A stretch of 5,508 nucleotides of DNA from Planctomycetaceae bacterium (lineage in GTDB: Bacteria > Planctomycetota > Planctomycetia > Pirellulales > Thermoguttaceae). Shown piece by piece: positions 1 through 5,331 of this stretch (positions are counted from its first letter, which is position 1; every line of letters begins with the position of its first letter). Under the pieces are notes generated by a model that ran no database searches, had not been told where the DNA came from, and saw only the letters and a program-made list of their open reading frames with translations. The position numbers and the translations under genes are program-made. The stretch is taken from NCBI GenBank assembly GCA_031283825.1, contig JAITAZ010000594.1:1-5508 (forward strand), in the 5' to 3' direction.

Positions 1-131
1 ACAGCTTTACGATCAAACGTCATGCAAAATAAATCAATGTCAAATCAATGTCAACAAATCAAAGGCGCAGCAATTGTACCGATTACACTTTAATCGTCAA
101 GTTAGGGGGATCGATAGTTTAGTAACTCATG
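1..131. other. Non-coding leader, no gene seen
   Basis: I see no convincing gene here. The only open frame starts with TTG at 74 and runs to 268, but it passes straight through the palindromic repeat that follows, has no recognisable protein similarity and no ribosome binding site. The one visible structure is a perfect 11-bp tandem duplication, AAATCAATGTC, at 31-41 and 42-52. Confidence 0.6.
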
Positions 132-287
132 TTACGCACTTGTTGCCACAGATCAAGTTGATCACCGATCAGGTAGGCGACCGTAGGTTCGCAACCTTTC
201 GCCGAAAGGTCGCGTTGCCGTTAGCCGACGGTAAATCTGAATTGATTTTAATTATTGGGAATCTCTAAAAATTCATTTTTTTATTAA
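132..287 (+). repeat. Composite palindromic repeat, copy A
   Basis: This is a dispersed element, present again in reverse orientation at 486-624 and in related form at 1989-2125. In order it holds a TTACGCACTTG block (132-142), GGTAGGCGACC (172-182), a hairpin with 11-bp arms around one central base (191-213, one mismatch), a weaker hairpin (213-230, two mismatches), and the block GGGAATCTCTAAAAATTC (257-274). The two hairpins share base 213, so they sit directly back to back. The order and spacing match the reverse complement of copy B, which is why I treat it as one unit. There is no coding capacity, so it could be a MITE- or REP-like element spread by an enzyme encoded elsewhere. Confidence 0.8.
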
Positions 288-288
288 C

Positions 289-306
289 CACAGAGAACAC
301 AGAGAA
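289..306. repeat. Direct repeat CACAGAGAA x2
   Basis: Two adjacent perfect copies of CACAGAGAA lie at 289-297 and 298-306, directly after TTATTAAC. From memory, phrases of the 'ACCACAGAG...ACACAGAG' type recur between genes in many bacterial genomes, planctomycetes among them, but have no agreed function. It sits at the inner edge of composite element A. Confidence 0.6.
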
Positions 307-334
307 AATTTTAATTTAAATCAAAACATCAACC

Positions 335-351
335 TTGTCCCGTAGGAACAA
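335..351. repeat. Small hairpin around CCGTAGG
   Basis: TTGTCCC (335-341) and GGAACAA (345-351) form arms around a GTA loop with one mismatch. The core GTCCCGTAGG recurs inverted near 2213-2222, which marks it as a dispersed repeat fragment rather than a local terminator. No T-run follows. Confidence 0.5.
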
Positions 352-353
352 CT

Positions 354-468
354 CCAAAATAGCGATGGGTAAAATCGCAATGCGATTTCACCCGTCGAAA
401 ATAAATTCGTAACGCGATTTTTTCGATGGTTGAAAATTCTAGCGAATTTTTACCCATCGCTATTTTGG
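354..468. repeat. Large nested palindrome, 21-bp perfect arms
   Basis: The left arm 354-374 and right arm 448-468 are perfect 21-bp reverse complements that contain TAGCGATGGGT and ACCCATCGCTA. Pairing continues inward to TCGC and GCGA if two unpaired bases are allowed. The interior carries another hairpin, AAATCGCA and TGCGATTT around a central A (372-388). The structure sits inside the inverted pair of composite elements (132-287 and 486-624), giving palindromes nested at three scales. It could form a cruciform or a long RNA hairpin if transcribed. No open frame spans it, and I do not recognise it as a named RNA family. Confidence 0.8.
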
Positions 469-471
469 TAC

Positions 472-484
472 ACCGCTACGCGGT
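472..484. repeat. Small hairpin ACCGC-TAC-GCGGT
   Basis: Perfect 5-bp arms (472-476 and 480-484) enclose a 3-base loop. The hairpin abuts the inner edge of composite element B. It is GC-rich in otherwise AT-rich DNA and is followed by TTTAATAAAAATTT, so a weak terminator is conceivable, although no gene ends upstream of it in this window. Confidence 0.4.
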
Positions 485-485
485 T

Positions 486-624
486 TTAATAAAAATTTAA
501 TTTTTAGATATTCCCTTTTGTCGAATCCATTTTACCGTCGGCTAACGCCGACGCGACCTTTCGGCGAAAGGTCGCCTACCTGAGTCGGTGGTCGCCTACC
601 TGATCTGTGGTAGCAAGTGCGTAA
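486..624 (-). repeat. Composite palindromic repeat, copy B
   Basis: This is copy A in reverse orientation. Read on the minus strand it runs TTACGCACTTG, GGTAGGCGACC, the 11-bp-arm hairpin, the 7-bp-arm hairpin, then GGGAATATCTAAAAATT. Here both hairpins are perfect: GCGACCTTTCG and CGAAAGGTCGC around one base (553-575), and CGTCGGC and GCCGACG around TAAC (536-553). GGTCGCCTACCTGA is duplicated at 570-583 and 590-603 with a 20-bp period, a local expansion not seen in copy A. Confidence 0.82.
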
Positions 625-636
625 AATAATATAAAG

Positions 637-649
637 GTAACCGTTCACG
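637..649 (+). repeat. 13-bp motif GTAACCGTTCACG
   Basis: This is the first of five clear copies of a 13-bp word found only between genes in this window. The others are at 1939-1951 (identical), 3595-3607 (minus strand), 5332-5344, and 5377-5389 (minus strand). It precedes the 36-bp repeat array by 39 bases. It may be a protein-binding site or a conserved end of a small dispersed repeat. Confidence 0.6.
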
Positions 650-688
650 AGTTTTTAAATTCGGATTTGAATTACTAAACCCAATGTA

Positions 689-868
689 GAGACGCAAGGT
701 ATTGCGTCTCTACAATCGAATAATGAGACGCAAGGCATTGCGTCTCTACAATCAAATAATGAGACGCAAGGCATTGCGTCTCTACAATCAAATAATGAGA
801 CACAAGGCATTGCGTCTCTACAGTCGAATAATGAGACGCAAGGCATTGCGTCTCTACAATCGAATAAC
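689..868 (+). repeat. Five tandem 36-bp palindromic repeats
   Basis: Five back-to-back 36-bp units start at 689, 725, 761, 797 and 833. Each has arms GAGACGCAA and TTGCGTCTC around a GGCA loop (GGTA in unit 1), then a tail close to TACAATCGAATAAT. In unit 1 the palindrome extends outward with TGTA and TACA, giving 13-bp arms (685-714). Unit 4 has one arm mutation (GAGACACAA). There are no unique spacers, so it is not a CRISPR array. The array ends one base before the start codon of the GAP1-like gene. Each junction between units carries an ATG (723, 759, 795, 831) in frame with that gene. From memory, similar GTAGAGACGC palindromes are abundant in cyanobacteria. Confidence 0.9.
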
Positions 869-869
869 G

Positions 870-1913
870 ATGATTCAAGAATTAATTTATACGTCAGTTC
901 CAAAAGGACTTGCCCCCGATTCACAAGGATTTTGTACAGTTGCACAAACGGCGGGAATGACGCCGCTAGTATCGCAAACGTTAAAAAATTTAAGCGGTTA
1001 TCGACACACTTTTCCAATCGGAGACGAGCGAAAACCTCTGAATCCCGAAGTTTTCATACACGTTATTCGACGGATTGCCGGCGCGGACTTACATATTGTT
1101 TCGAGAGTCGCTGATTGCGGAGTCGATTATACACAACGCTCAAATTTAATAGCTCATCATTATACGTTTGAAGAAAGCGATTGCATTCCTTGCGGTCCGG
1201 CGGCAATTCTTTCGCAACCTAATTTATTCAGAAAAAATTGGAATGAAAAACCTCGCGAAATTACGTCCGCGCCGGATATTCATAATATACAATTCCCATC
1301 CAATAAGTGCGTTACTTGGGAAAAACAACTTGGAGACGCCGGATGGGGCGGAGTTGTCGCTGAACGAATCGAACAAGGCGATCCAATTATTTTCATTTTT
1401 GATCCAAAAATAAAAATGCTGCCGTTACTTGTAGAAACATTTGCTATATTACCGCCGCAATTACGATGGGAAACTACTTTTAGCACATTTTTTATTAAGT
1501 CGCAAGAACCGCCAAACACAAATAAAATACAAATTAAATGCATACTAAACGGAAGCGACGAAGAAACATTTGCAAAACTTACAAATAATAATTTCGTCCT
1601 CGATTTAAGACAAAAACAAAATTTATCGCCAACAGGAAAGTACGTCGAATTCGCCCGAACAGGATTTGTTGCAAAAGCGTCAATTCCGCCAAAAATCATA
1701 ATCGGAAACAAAACAAATGAAATAAAAATGCCAAATACAACGCCAATTATTGTTCCTATGCAGAAACGGCAAATTCCAATCAAAAATACTCGCGTATATG
1801 ATTCGCAACAGACGAATCAATTGTCCGTTTCTTTTTGGATAAAACTATTTATCGTTACAATTATTATAACGCTGGTAATAACGGGACTTTTAGCGTTAGC
1901 AAAATATAGTTAA
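870..1913 (+). CDS. GAP1-N2-like protein with C-terminal membrane anchor
   Basis: The 347-residue product resembles the type 2 N-terminal domain of GTPase-associated protein 1 (GAP1-N2). The motifs I recognise, in order, are YTSVPKGL (7-14), GFCTVA (20-25), LSGYRH (41-46), SRVADCGVDY then AHH (78-97), GDAGWGG (155-161) and LPPQLRW followed by TTFSTFF (194-208). From memory, such proteins accompany GTPases in proposed conflict or signalling systems of actinobacteria and planctomycetes; no catalytic activity is established. After about residue 265 the family pattern fades into a polar linker and one hydrophobic segment (about 322-344) at the extreme C-terminus, predicting a tail-anchored protein with its domain in the cytoplasm. 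I chose ATG 870 because family similarity begins at once (MIQELIYTS). Longer in-frame starts lie inside the upstream repeat array and would add 12-residue repeats. No Shine-Dalgarno site is visible. A C105-x-x-C108 pair is of unknown relevance. Confidence 0.85.
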   Translation: MIQELIYTSVPKGLAPDSQGFCTVAQTAGMTPLVSQTLKNLSGYRHTFPIGDERKPLNPEVFIHVIRRIAGADLHIVSRVADCGVDYTQRSNLIAHHYTFEESDCIPCGPAAILSQPNLFRKNWNEKPREITSAPDIHNIQFPSNKCVTWEKQLGDAGWGGVVAERIEQGDPIIFIFDPKIKMLPLLVETFAILPPQLRWETTFSTFFIKSQEPPNTNKIQIKCILNGSDEETFAKLTNNNFVLDLRQKQNLSPTGKYVEFARTGFVAKASIPPKIIIGNKTNEIKMPNTTPIIVPMQKRQIPIKNTRVYDSQQTNQLSVSFWIKLFIVTIIITLVITGLLALAKYS

Positions 1914-1938
1914 AAACAAGTCCAAAGAAAAAAATAAT

Positions 1939-1951
1939 GTAACCGTTCACG
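1939..1951 (+). repeat. 13-bp motif GTAACCGTTCACG, second copy
   Basis: The word is identical to 637-649 and lies 25 bases after the stop codon of the GAP1-like gene. A degenerate same-strand copy (ATAACTATTCATT, 1962-1974) follows, overlapping a small hairpin. Exact recurrence of a 13-mer on both sides of one gene is unlikely by chance. Confidence 0.6.
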
Positions 1952-1964
1952 TTTTAATTTTATA

Positions 1965-1981
1965 ACTATTCATTAAATAGT
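1965..1981. repeat. Small hairpin ACTATT/AATAGT
   Basis: Six-bp perfect arms enclose the loop CATTA. A comparable hairpin, TCTATT and AATAGA around ACTG, lies at 2134-2149, so the composite repeat between them is flanked on both sides by similar small palindromes. There is no T-run, so it is not a convincing terminator. Confidence 0.4.
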
Positions 1982-1988
1982 AACCTCA

Positions 1989-2125
1989 GATCTGGTAGGC
2001 GACCTTTCGCCGAAAGGTCGCGTCGGCAGTAGCCGACGATAAAGTAGATTAACGTCGCTAATGTTGCCTATCGGCAATGCAACCTTTCGACGAAAGGTTG
2101 CCTACCTACGGTCGCCTACCAGATC
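1989..2125. repeat. Head-to-head pair of composite palindromic repeats
   Basis: The outer arms GATCTGGTAGGCGACC (1989-2004) and GGTCGCCTACCAGATC (2110-2125) are a perfect 16-bp inverted repeat. The left half holds perfect hairpins at 1999-2021 (11-bp arms) and 2021-2038 (CGTCGGC and GCCGACG around AGTA). The right half holds GCAACCTTTCG and CGAAAGGTTGC around one base (2079-2101) and TTGCC/GGCAA (2064-2077). These are the same modules as at 132-236 and 529-624. Both arms of the 11-bp hairpin changed together, GCGACC to GCAACC with GGTCGC to GGTTGC, so pairing is kept. Confidence 0.82.
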
Positions 2126-2133
2126 GATAATCG

Positions 2134-2149
2134 TCTATTACTGAATAGA
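2134..2149. repeat. Small hairpin TCTATT/AATAGA
   Basis: Six-bp perfect arms flank the tetraloop ACTG, nine bases after the composite element ends. It mirrors the hairpin at 1965-1981 on the other side. Confidence 0.4.
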
Positions 2150-2155
2150 TACGTG

Positions 2156-2184
2156 TTTTTACCTAACATGTTTTAACCTATAAT
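2156..2184 (+). promoter_or_regulatory. Possible promoter for the second gene
   Basis: A perfect -10 hexamer, TATAAT, lies at 2179-2184 in the longest repeat-poor stretch before gene 2. The -35 position at 17-bp spacing (2156-2161, TTTTTA) is a poor match. Transcription would begin near 2191 and give a leader of about 140 bases that contains the repeat fragments at 2213-2315. In AT-rich DNA a lone TATAAT is weak evidence. Confidence 0.25.
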
Positions 2185-2212
2185 ATTTTGGAATCAATTT
2201 TACACATCCTAC

Positions 2213-2274
2213 CCTACGGGACACTGTTTTTTTTACAAACATTTTCTACCAATATTGCGTCCCTAACGAGACGC
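2213..2274. repeat. Dispersed repeat fragments CTACGGGAC and GCGTC hairpin
   Basis: CCTACGGGAC near 2213-2222 is close to the reverse complement of GTCCCGTAGG at 337-346. A hairpin follows with arms GCGTC (2257-2261) and GACGC (2270-2274) around CCTAACGA, preceded by CTACCAATATT. From memory, 'CTACCAATATT...GTCCC' phrases are common intergenic repeats in Bacteroidetes and related genomes. The run of eight T at 2227-2234 is not preceded by a stem strong enough for a terminator. Confidence 0.4.
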
Positions 2275-2280
2275 GAATTT

Positions 2281-2315
2281 AATAAAATTTGAATTATTAG
2301 AGATTTCCAATAATT
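2281..2315 (-). repeat. Third copy of the 'AATCTCTAA' repeat module
   Basis: Read on the minus strand, this stretch matches 250-285 closely: AATTATTGG, then one difference, then AATCTCTAA, then ATTC and a T-rich end. It lies 19 bases before the start codon of gene 2, so any promoter or leader of that gene runs through it. A shorter version is at 486-515 (minus strand). Confidence 0.6.
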
Positions 2316-2333
2316 AAATAACAATTTTACACA

Positions 2334-3512
2334 ATGAGAGACTTACAATTACTAATTGAAAACATACAGACAGCTATTTTATTTCCTGACACTATATCGC
2401 CGACACTCCTTCGACAATATGCCAGAGATTATGCGGAAGCTTGTATCGAACTTAACCGTCAATTACAAAATTGCATCGTACATATCCGAAATGGGAATAA
2501 TTCAGAGGCAACCCGTTTGTCTGAATTGGAAAGACCAAGTATTCCTGAAAAATTTTTAATGCTCGATTTCGCCGCGCGTAAAGAATGGATAGAAATTATT
2601 ATTTCTCACGGACTGCAAGTTCCGCCGGTATTGTTTACAGAACAATTAAAAGAATTAGACGCCGCATATTTGAGAGTATCGCCGCTTGAACCGTTTCTAA
2701 AAACGCATCGACTTCAAGCGTTGAATAATTCGCCCTTAAAAGAACGTCTTATAACGTTGCGGACAATTGCTAAAATTGATTCTCAAAATTTGTTCTGGCA
2801 AGAAGATCAGGAAAAATTCGAGAAAGCTAGAATTGAAGAAATAAACAAAGAAATTCAAGACGCCATTTTGTCTAGCAATATTACGTTGATTGATTCTCTC
2901 CAACAAGAATTGAATTCGCCGAATTGGATTATTCAACCTCCGACGCAGTATCGTCAAATGATTTGTACGTGTTTATTACAAAATTACGCCGATACGCTAT
3001 TGAAACATTTTGCAGATTTTAACTATCCCCAATCCGCTAACGTTTACGCGTTAATACAACAAACTCTTGTAGCCAATGCGGCGTCAATGCCTATCAATAT
3101 TCAGAATATTATTCGTCCTGCCGTTGCATGGATTAACAAAGTACAAAAACAAAATGAATTGGACAAGCAAGTCAAACAGCAATCGCTTAAACTACAAAGA
3201 GCGCTTGAATCCGAAAGTCCTAAACCAATTTTAGAGCGTCTCTATTACGAATTAAATACTATCGTCTCACAAGCAGGATTAAAAATATCGGAAGAGCTTG
3301 ATGAATTTTATCATTCTAAAATTGACGAAATTGAATCGCATAAGTCGCAGTTTGTTAAAATAATTGTTGTAGCGATTATTGGTCTGTGCGTTCTGATTGG
3401 AAGTCTGATAATGTGGGGACTAACCGCGAAAAATAACAAACAAAAAATAAACGATGTAATTACTAAATCACAACAAATTAAAGATTCTATCAATCAAGTA
3501 AAACAACAATAA
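2334..3512 (+). CDS. Helical single-pass membrane protein, function unknown
   Basis: I do not recognise a named family in this 392-residue product. It is predicted to be almost entirely helical. Residues 1-60 and 105-200 look like packed helices, with a charged stretch at 155-180 (WQEDQEKFEKARIEEI). A Gln/Lys-rich helix at 265-300 may form a coiled coil. One clear hydrophobic segment (about 340-363) is followed by a 29-residue polar, Lys/Gln-rich tail. There is no N-terminal signal peptide. The positive-inside rule is ambiguous because Lys residues lie on both sides of the membrane segment. ATG 2334 is the first start in the frame and lacks a Shine-Dalgarno site (ACAATTTTACACA precedes it). 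Lying between a GAP1-like gene and a GYF-protease gene, and sharing their single-span layout, it may be a scaffold of the same complex. Its reality as a gene is well supported by length and clean composition. Confidence 0.85.
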   Translation: MRDLQLLIENIQTAILFPDTISPTLLRQYARDYAEACIELNRQLQNCIVHIRNGNNSEATRLSELERPSIPEKFLMLDFAARKEWIEIIISHGLQVPPVLFTEQLKELDAAYLRVSPLEPFLKTHRLQALNNSPLKERLITLRTIAKIDSQNLFWQEDQEKFEKARIEEINKEIQDAILSSNITLIDSLQQELNSPNWIIQPPTQYRQMICTCLLQNYADTLLKHFADFNYPQSANVYALIQQTLVANAASMPINIQNIIRPAVAWINKVQKQNELDKQVKQQSLKLQRALESESPKPILERLYYELNTIVSQAGLKISEELDEFYHSKIDEIESHKSQFVKIIVVAIIGLCVLIGSLIMWGLTAKNNKQKINDVITKSQQIKDSINQVKQQ

Positions 3513-3630
3513 TTGCAACAACTATAACCCAATATTTTTTAATCAATCGCGTAAATAAATTAAAGTTAGCGTTGCAGGTTGACTGCCTGTAAATCGCGAA
3601 TGGTTACAATATTTTTAACAAATTTAAATC
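3513..3630. other. Intergenic gap with small hairpin
   Basis: The 118-bp gap between genes 2 and 3 has no terminator I can defend, so the two genes may be co-transcribed. It holds a short hairpin, GCAG (3574-3577) and CTGC (3583-3586) around GTTGA, and one copy of the 13-bp motif. TTGACT (3579-3584) and TACAAT (3605-3610) resemble promoter hexamers but are 20 bases apart, which is too far for a normal promoter. Gene 3 has no visible Shine-Dalgarno site. Confidence 0.45.
3595..3607 (-). repeat. 13-bp motif, minus-strand copy before gene 3
   Basis: On the minus strand it reads GTAACCATTCGCG, one base away from the copy at 5332-5344. It lies 23 bases before the start codon of gene 3, a position suited to an operator, although its presence after genes argues equally for a plain repeat. 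Confidence 0.5.
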
Positions 3631-5325
3631 ATGCCTTATTACCTTCGTTTTCGCGGAAAAGTGTTTGGACCATTTGACGAAGAACAACTGAAAGAAATGA
3701 AAACCAAGAGAAATATTAACAAAAACAGCGATATTTCAGAAAACAAAATTGATTGGTTTCCAGCGTATAATCTTGAGTTTTTGTTTGCGCCGCCGTCGTC
3801 GGCGTCGTCTGTAGCGTCGTCGTCGGCATCGTCTGATCGTTCTTATGAACCGACGCAACAACTTGAGTGGTTTTATAGTATTGACGGAATTGAAGGTTTT
3901 GGTCCGGTAACGCGAACAATAATTGTCCAATTGATTCAAACGGGGACTCTTCATGCTCATTCGTTTGTTTGGCAAGAGGGACAAAACGCTGTTCCTATAT
4001 GTAGCGTTAAACCGTTTGACGAATTTTTTCATACAGTGTCGCCGCCGTTGAGTCAAAAAATGAGGTCGAGGTCAACAAATTTTAAGTTTTGGGACGAGTT
4101 GCCTACAAGTATAAAAAGAGTTGTTAGCTTATGCGCGATTGCGGTGGTTGTAATCATTGTAGGAAATATTGTTTTTGCAGTTATAAATAATTTAAATCTA
4201 GCGACGTTGAAAGACTCTCTGTTTCAATCTATAAATTATGTAATTTCGCTAGGCGATCCTAAATCTTCGGAGACTCTGGAGAATGCTATTTCAAAAGCTG
4301 AATCTTCTGTAGCTGTAATTAAGGGAATAAAAGGACATGGAACAGGTTTTTTAATTAAGTCGGGAATTCTTGTAACGAATAAACATGTGATTGACGATCA
4401 AATTTTGGAATTATCTACTGTTTATTTTCCATCGTCTGATAAAGAAAATAGAAAAACTTATAAACCTACTTTACTCTACAAAGACTCCGAATTGGATTTA
4501 GCTTTTCTTAAAATTGAAACGGATCTGCCGGCACTGCCGATTGTTGAAAATCATAAATTCAGACGCGGCGAAGAAGTTGTTGCTATCGGAAATTCCGGAG
4601 TTGGAAAAAATGTTATGGAGGTTGCGGTTAATAAAGGGATTTTAAGTTCGGAAACCTCGATAAATAATCATATTTTTTATCAACTGGGTATTTCTGTAAA
4701 CGCGGGTAATTCAGGGGGACCAGCTATAAATCAAACGGGTCAAGCTATTGGAATAATAACGTTAAAAGCTAGTTCTGAAAAAGGAATCGAGGGAATCGCG
4801 TTTTGTATTCGCGGAGATGATATTTTGAAATCGCTAGAAGCAATGGAAAAACTCGCAGAAAATAATAAAAAAATAAATAGCTCTTTACATAGAGCAAGAG
4901 TAACGCTGAAATGGATCGCTGAAGTTGATTTACTATACCGATCTTATATGAATAAATATGTAATCGCGTTGTACGAGGCAAATCAACAAGGCATAGAAAT
5001 ACGCGATAGCTTAAATAAGGTAAGAGAAGAAACAAAAAAAGATATTGATAAAATTCAATATTTTTTCTCAATCGAAACCGAAAAAGAAATAAATAATGTA
5101 ACCAATGACACAAATTTATCAGAAAATACTCGTAGAAAAATTAAGAGCTATTACGAAACATGTAAAGAGGAAAAAAAATTCATTGATAACCCGCTAGTAA
5201 AAGTAAGAAATAAAGAAACAGCAGAAATTATTAAACATAAACGCGAATTAGAAGAAAAATGCGAATCGTTATTGACTCCGCTTTTAAAAGAGTTTGGTAT
5301 CTTGAGATCAGAAATTGACAATTAA
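3631..5325 (+). CDS. GYF_2-GYF_2-TM-trypsin-like serine protease with helical tail
   Basis: This 564-residue protein has four parts. Residues 1-52 and 78-133 are two GYF_2 domains (YYLRFRGKVFGPF with WFPA; WFYSIDGIEGFGPV with FVWQEG), modules thought to bind proline-rich or partner peptides, joined by a Ser/Ala linker (54-71). Residues about 164-186 form a transmembrane helix preceded by basic residues. Residues about 215-405 are an HtrA/trypsin-like protease with triad His252 (TNKHVI), Asp289 (SELDLAFLKI) and Ser361 (GNSGGP), so it should be active. Residues about 406-564 are charged and helical, probably coiled coil, and match no family I know. HtrA proteases normally carry PDZ domains here; none is visible. 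By the positive-inside rule the GYF domains are cytoplasmic and the protease lies outside the membrane, but this is prediction only. ATG 3631 begins immediately with GYF sequence, which supports the start. The 118-bp gap fits an operon with gene 2. Confidence 0.92.
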   Translation: MPYYLRFRGKVFGPFDEEQLKEMKTKRNINKNSDISENKIDWFPAYNLEFLFAPPSSASSVASSSASSDRSYEPTQQLEWFYSIDGIEGFGPVTRTIIVQLIQTGTLHAHSFVWQEGQNAVPICSVKPFDEFFHTVSPPLSQKMRSRSTNFKFWDELPTSIKRVVSLCAIAVVVIIVGNIVFAVINNLNLATLKDSLFQSINYVISLGDPKSSETLENAISKAESSVAVIKGIKGHGTGFLIKSGILVTNKHVIDDQILELSTVYFPSSDKENRKTYKPTLLYKDSELDLAFLKIETDLPALPIVENHKFRRGEEVVAIGNSGVGKNVMEVAVNKGILSSETSINNHIFYQLGISVNAGNSGGPAINQTGQAIGIITLKASSEKGIEGIAFCIRGDDILKSLEAMEKLAENNKKINSSLHRARVTLKWIAEVDLLYRSYMNKYVIALYEANQQGIEIRDSLNKVREETKKDIDKIQYFFSIETEKEINNVTNDTNLSENTRRKIKSYYETCKEEKKFIDNPLVKVRNKETAEIIKHKRELEEKCESLLTPLLKEFGILRSEIDN

Positions 5326-5331
5326 AAACTC

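Noticed and set aside
74..268. Small plus-strand protein of 64 residues
   Set aside because: It begins at a TTG, lacks a ribosome binding site, and more than half of it is the palindromic repeat read through in one frame.
689..868. CRISPR array
   Set aside because: The period of 36 bp is suggestive, but the units are contiguous with no unique spacers and no cas genes are present; the tails are nearly identical.
702..869. Gene 1 starting upstream, inside the repeat array
   Set aside because: The added residues are only translated repeats, while family similarity begins exactly at ATG 870. I kept the short start but reported the in-frame ATGs as a finding.
655..1017. Minus-strand reading frames with 12-residue repeats across the array
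   Set aside because: The repeat unit is a multiple of three with few stops, so several frames stay open by arithmetic; these frames also overlap the real gene antisense.
1280..1783. Minus-strand 167-residue frame opposite gene 1
   Set aside because: It is antisense to conserved GAP1-N2 motifs, with hydrophobic and Phe/Ser-rich content typical of shadow frames.
2211..2234. Intrinsic terminator before the run of eight T
   Set aside because: The only stem is CCC/GGG with a 3-base loop, six bases away from the T-run, and no gene ends nearby.
3579..3610. Promoter for gene 3 (TTGACT and TACAAT)
   Set aside because: The hexamers look good singly but are 20 bases apart, and the -10 overlaps the repeated 13-bp motif; not strong enough to annotate.
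3736..4056. Minus-strand Arg-rich protein
   Set aside because: It is antisense to the Ser/Ala linker and GYF region of gene 3; the Arg runs are the complement of the GTC-rich stretch.
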